From Candidatus Zhuqueibacterota bacterium 4572_119 (GTDB taxonomy: Bacteria > Zhuqueibacterota > Zhuqueibacteria > Thermofontimicrobiales > Thermofontimicrobiaceae), in the NCBI GenBank assembly GCA_002084535.1, contig NBLI01000131.1, positions 1 through 9,696 on the forward strand: a stretch of 9,696 bases of DNA, written 5' to 3'. Positions 6,458 to 9,696 of this stretch are shown here, piece after piece. The stretch's first letter is position 1; each line of letters begins with the position of its first letter. The notes under the pieces were generated by a model. It was not told the DNA's origin. It saw only the letters and a program-made list of their open reading frames with translations, and searched no databases. Made by a program: the position numbers and the translations under genes.

Positions 6458-8269
6458 ATGAAATATTTTACCAAACAACAAAATCAAATAATAGCAGTAC
6501 TATTTATATTATTAATATTCATTTTTCCGCAATTAATATTTGCGGATAATTCACCAACTGACTCGATTGCGTGGGCGCCTCTAATAATGACCTTGTTTGG
6601 TGGATTAGCGCTATTCCTTTATGGAATGGGAAAAATGAGCGACGGCATGAAAAAAGCTGCCGGAAGCAGGATGCGGAATATTCTGTCAGCCTTAACAAAT
6701 AATCGAGTTGTCGCTATGATAGTCGGCGCATTTGTGACAATGGTGATACAAAGCAGCAGCGCGACTACCGTCATGTTAGTGAGTTTTGTACAGGCAGAGC
6801 TGATGACATTTATACAATCATTGGGCGTAATTCTGGGCGCTGATATTGGCACCACAGTTACAGCGCAACTTATCGCTTTTAAATTGACCGATTATGCTTT
6901 GCTGATGATTGCGGCTGGTTTCGCTTTGACAATGTTTGCAAAAAATGATTCACAAAAATATTTTGGTGAGGCTTTGCTTGGTTTTGGCATTCTATTTTTC
7001 GGAATGAAATTAATGTCCGATGCCATGAAGCCGTTACGAACCTATCAGCCGTTTATTGATATGCTGCGTGGATTAGAAAATCCCTTACTGGGCCTGTTAG
7101 TAGGAACACTATTTACAGCATTAATTCAGAGTAGCAGCGCTTTTACAGGTATTATTATTGTTTTGGCACAACAGGGACTTTTAACATTAGATGCCGGTAT
7201 CCCGTTAATTTTTGGGGCTAATGTTGGAACTTGTGTTACCGCGGGTTTGGCAAGTATCGGAACGATGAGAGAAGCGAAACGGGTGGCTCTTGGTCATGTT
7301 CTATTCAAAATTGCTGGTGTTTTAATCTTTATTTTTTGGATTCCCTGGTTTGCTGAATTAATTCGTTGGCTTTCTCCTGTGGCTGAAGGGACTGGTGTGG
7401 AAAAACTCGCAGCAGAGACTCCTCGGCAAATCGCCAACGCGCATACAGTTTTTAATGTTGGGCTTGCTATTATCTTTTTGCCATTTACAACTTTGTTTGC
7501 TAAAGTGATTATGAAAATTTTGCCCGAAGAGGAAAGGAGCACGGGCATCCAGCCATCGCTTTGGCATTTGGATTTTAAAAAAATAGCGACACCAGCTATG
7601 GCAATGGATCTTGCCCGTGCGGAAATATTGCGAATGGCAAAAATCCTTGGCAGAATGCTGAGGGCGACACTCCATACATTTGTTTCTGATCAACCACGGC
7701 AGGATGAAATTTTCCCTCAATTGTCCCTGATTGAAGGAATACAGATGCGGGAGAAAAAAATAGATTTCCTGGAAGAAAAAATATCTGAATATCAAATTGA
7801 AATTAGCAGAAAGGAATTAAATAAAGACCAGGCAAAAGAGGTTTTTGCCATGATTTCTGTTGTCAAAGATATGGAAAGTATTGGAGATATTATTGACAAA
7901 AATATTATTCCCCTGATTAGCAAGAAACGAAAATTGGGGATGGATTTCTCACCTGAGGGGAAAGAAGAACTGGAAATATATCATACCAAAGCATGCAAAC
8001 AGATTAGCAGGTTGAGAGAAACATTAGAGGAACTCGATATAAAAAAAGCAATTAAGATCATGGAAAAGGAAGAAAAATACATTGACCTGGAATCCAAATA
8101 TCGGTTGAAACATTTGGAAAGGGTACGACAGGAACGTTCAGAATCTGTTGGGACGCATGAGATTCACATGGAGTTAATGGACCTGTTAAAACAAATAACT
8201 GTTTATAGCGCAAATATAGCAAAAACAATTACTGAAATGAAGAGTGATGAACAAGAGGAAAACAATTAA
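6458..8269 (+). CDS. Na+/phosphate cotransporter family protein (NptA/YjbB type) with C-terminal PhoU-like domain
   Basis: A 603-residue inner-membrane protein. It has a hydrophobic start (first 28 residues resemble a signal sequence or membrane helix ending near A-D-N-S), followed by two inverted-repeat Na/Pi cotransporter units. These carry the hallmark Q-S-S-S-A-T-T (98-104) and Q-S-S-S-A-F-T (224-230), with G-A-D-I-G-T-T and G-A-N-V-G-T-C in the neighbouring helices. From about residue 370 a soluble PhoU-like helical domain extends to the end, with V-K-D-M-E-S-I-G-D-I-I-D-K-N as the clearest PhoU motif (about 470-483). Bacterial relatives include YjbB, linked to phosphate export, and NptA, a Na+-dependent importer, so direction is uncertain. 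It lies 32 bases after PiT; only a weak GGA is seen before the ATG. Presence next to PiT raises the possibility of an import/export pair (inference). Confidence 0.9.
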   Translation: MKYFTKQQNQIIAVLFILLIFIFPQLIFADNSPTDSIAWAPLIMTLFGGLALFLYGMGKMSDGMKKAAGSRMRNILSALTNNRVVAMIVGAFVTMVIQSSSATTVMLVSFVQAELMTFIQSLGVILGADIGTTVTAQLIAFKLTDYALLMIAAGFALTMFAKNDSQKYFGEALLGFGILFFGMKLMSDAMKPLRTYQPFIDMLRGLENPLLGLLVGTLFTALIQSSSAFTGIIIVLAQQGLLTLDAGIPLIFGANVGTCVTAGLASIGTMREAKRVALGHVLFKIAGVLIFIFWIPWFAELIRWLSPVAEGTGVEKLAAETPRQIANAHTVFNVGLAIIFLPFTTLFAKVIMKILPEEERSTGIQPSLWHLDFKKIATPAMAMDLARAEILRMAKILGRMLRATLHTFVSDQPRQDEIFPQLSLIEGIQMREKKIDFLEEKISEYQIEISRKELNKDQAKEVFAMISVVKDMESIGDIIDKNIIPLISKKRKLGMDFSPEGKEELEIYHTKACKQISRLRETLEELDIKKAIKIMEKEEKYIDLESKYRLKHLERVRQERSESVGTHEIHMELMDLLKQITVYSANIAKTITEMKSDEQEENN

Positions 8270-8290
8270 CAGAAAAAACTGGAGCGAAAA

Positions 8291-9199
8291 ATGAAGAGAT
8301 ATAGTTGGTTTTTCATTGTAATGAGTGTTGTCCTTATTTTTTTTGGTTGTAATAAAAGTCAGAAGGAAGAATCCAAAGAATTTAAAATTAATTCAAGTGA
8401 ATATAAGCTCTTGTTAAATCCGGAAAAGTTTGAAAACTATACCGCGGGTTTTGAAGCGTATTGGAAAATAATTAAGGAAGTTGCGGAAGCAGAAGGGATT
8501 TCAGTAATTGCATCGGAAAATCCATTAAAACTGAAGCACAAAGAAGTCAGCTTTTTTGATACTCCTGAATTGGACTTGCGAAAAGCAGGTTATCTGCTGC
8601 GCCAGAAAGTGAAGTATAAGGATGGGCAGAAGCAAGCGGGCTTTGAGTACAGTGTGAAATTCCGCCGAAACAAACCAGAAGATGCGGCAGCAGTTGACTT
8701 ACGCCTGGCTGATGGCTACACATCAAAATATGGCGACATTGAACTGGAATCTGATATTGTCTATTATTCAGTAGCAAATGGTGGAGAAGAAACAACTTTT
8801 TCTGTTTCAAATTCCGTTAAATTGGATGAGCAGCCCACAATGACTTTGGCAGCATTCTCAAAAATCTACCCGGCATTGGGTAAACTGGGAATTCCTTCCG
8901 AGACTATTTTAAAAAAAGTTGCTGGTATCTCCGCGGATGAGTGGGTGGTTGCTCCCGGAAAACTGGATTTTGGCGATGGGCTTTTCGGTCGCATGGATAT
9001 GACCATCTGGCTTCTTGAAACAGAGTCCGGTCTGATAAAAATTCCGGAATTCTCGTTTGACCACGCCTTCAAAAAAGACAGCCCCTGGGATGAAAAAGCG
9101 ATGCGAAAGTGTACCTCTTTTATTACAAAGCTTCATGACGCCTATCCGGGTTGGGTGGTAGATGGTGAGTTGAAGGCTGCTATTTTGTTTAAATTATAA
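8291..9199 (+). CDS. Putative lipoprotein with a CYTH/VTC-like domain
   Basis: A 302-residue protein with a lipoprotein signal peptide: basic start, hydrophobic residues 6-18 and a slightly atypical lipobox F-F-G-C20, then a polar K/E-rich linker. The rest looks like a CYTH fold outside the cytoplasm. S-S-E37-Y-K39-L matches the first strand, with Ser in place of the first Glu of ExExK; F88-F-D-T-P-E-L-D-L-R-K-A-G-Y-L-L-R104-Q-K106 is the classic CYTH strand-loop-strand. F-E119-Y-S-V-K123-F-R125 supplies the next basic strand, and R-M-D-M-T-I-W and I-P-E-F-S-F-D occupy the places of the acidic later strands. CYTH-related VTC proteins make polyphosphate, and TTM enzymes cleave it. A periplasmic polyphosphate or triphosphate binding or cleaving role is therefore plausible but unproven. 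SD GGAG (8281-8284) is six bases before the ATG; the gene is 21 bases after the NptA-type gene and 56 before the OPA antiporter. Confidence 0.7.
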   Translation: MKRYSWFFIVMSVVLIFFGCNKSQKEESKEFKINSSEYKLLLNPEKFENYTAGFEAYWKIIKEVAEAEGISVIASENPLKLKHKEVSFFDTPELDLRKAGYLLRQKVKYKDGQKQAGFEYSVKFRRNKPEDAAAVDLRLADGYTSKYGDIELESDIVYYSVANGGEETTFSVSNSVKLDEQPTMTLAAFSKIYPALGKLGIPSETILKKVAGISADEWVVAPGKLDFGDGLFGRMDMTIWLLETESGLIKIPEFSFDHAFKKDSPWDEKAMRKCTSFITKLHDAYPGWVVDGELKAAILFKL

Positions 9200-9255
9200 A
9201 TAATTTGAGCTGATGTTTCTTTAGTTTATAGAACTGTTGAAAGGAAAAACTTAAA

Positions 9256-9696
9256 GTGCTTAAAAAGATTTTTAGTTTCTGGAAAACCGGTCAGGATAAA
9301 CCATTAATTTCTGATCAGAATAAAATAAACAAAATGTATAATCAAAAACGCTTGAGTGTCATACTTTCGGTTGTATTTGGTTATGGATTTTTCTATATTG
9401 TGAGGCTAACTCTTTCAGTGGCAAAAAAACCAATGGTGGATGCGGGAATTCTTGATGTAACACAATTGGGAATAATGGGCTCAGTAATGTTTTATGTGTA
9501 CGCTGTTGGCAAATTTACTAATGGCTTTCTTTCTGACCGAGCCAATATTAAAAGGTTCATGTCCACCGGGCTTTTAGTTTCTGCTATTGTAAATCTTATT
9601 CTCGGTTTTAATAGTTATTTTTTCTTTTTTGTTCTGATGTGGGGCATTAACGGCTGGTTTCAATCAATGGGATCGCCGCCAAGTGTTGTGTCCATA
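9256..9696 (+). CDS. Organophosphate:phosphate antiporter (OPA/MFS, GlpT/UhpT family), N-terminal part
   Basis: The window ends inside this gene; 147 codons are present. It encodes the N-terminal helices of a major-facilitator carrier of the OPA family, which exchanges glycerol-3-phosphate, hexose-phosphates or similar esters for inorganic phosphate. Visible motifs are F-G-Y-G-F-F-Y-I-V-R50 (the arginine aligns with phosphate-binding R45 of GlpT), L-S-V-A-K-K-P-M, G85-K-F-T-N-G-F-L-S-D-R95 followed by K-R-F-M-S-T-G (the MFS loop signature in OPA form) and W-G-I-N-G-W-F-Q-S-M-G-S-P-P (129-142). The start is taken as GTG at 9256 because AAAGGA (9240-9245) lies ten bases upstream; the in-frame ATG at 9334 has no SD and would remove the N-terminal tail just before Y-N-Q-K-R. 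The exact substrate cannot be assigned from this half. It is likely in the same operon as the phosphate genes upstream. Confidence 0.88.
   Translation, partial: MLKKIFSFWKTGQDKPLISDQNKINKMYNQKRLSVILSVVFGYGFFYIVRLTLSVAKKPMVDAGILDVTQLGIMGSVMFYVYAVGKFTNGFLSDRANIKRFMSTGLLVSAIVNLILGFNSYFFFFVLMWGINGWFQSMGSPPSVVSI

Noticed and set aside
7358..7795. 145-codon minus-strand frame opposite the NptA-type gene
   Set aside because: It lies entirely inside the conserved cotransporter gene and has no good ribosome site or known domain.
1..9696. CRISPR array, tRNA, rRNA or insertion sequence
   Set aside because: No regularly spaced repeats, cloverleaf-like sequence, rRNA core sequence, transposase or long terminal inverted repeats were seen.

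Overview
The window carries nine co-directional genes on the + strand of a moderately AT-rich chromosome, with very AT-rich gaps. Signal peptides, a lipoprotein, a periplasmic-type binding protein and good Shine-Dalgarno (SD) sites before most genes point to a Gram-negative bacterium, probably free-living. The sequence does not identify the phylum. The theme is phosphate and phosphorylated compounds.

Layout. Bases 1-331 are an AT-rich non-coding leader with one candidate operator-like dyad. Positions 332-1397 hold two tightly linked genes for CYTH/triphosphate-tunnel proteins: one divergent CYTH-like protein and one canonical short tripolyphosphatase-type enzyme. A structured 240-base gap with several overlapping hairpins follows. 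Positions 1638-4704 encode a tripartite tricarboxylate transporter (TTT): a fusion of the binding protein TctC with the small membrane subunit TctB, then the large subunit TctA, which is split by a frameshift near 3963-3993. Positions 4720-6425 encode a DUF47/PhoU-like protein and a PiT phosphate transporter. Positions 6458-8269 encode a Na+/phosphate cotransporter of the NptA/YjbB type with a C-terminal PhoU-like domain. Positions 8291-9199 encode a lipoprotein with a third CYTH-like domain. From 9256 to the window edge lies the start of an organophosphate:phosphate antiporter (GlpT/UhpT family).

How it may fit together (inference). The PiT/DUF47 pair, the NptA-type protein and the OPA carrier all handle phosphate or phosphate esters. 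CYTH proteins bind or cleave polyphosphate chains and triphosphates in a basic tunnel. Three CYTH-like proteins, one predicted to be outside the cytoplasm, lie within 9 kb of four transporters. This suggests a locus for acquiring, cleaving, storing or exporting phosphate, perhaps from polyphosphate or a phosphorylated organic compound. The TTT substrate cannot be read from sequence; its position suggests a phosphorylated or phosphate-linked ligand. The most notable points are the repeated CYTH proteins, the CYTH lipoprotein, the TctC-TctB fusion and the broken tctA.
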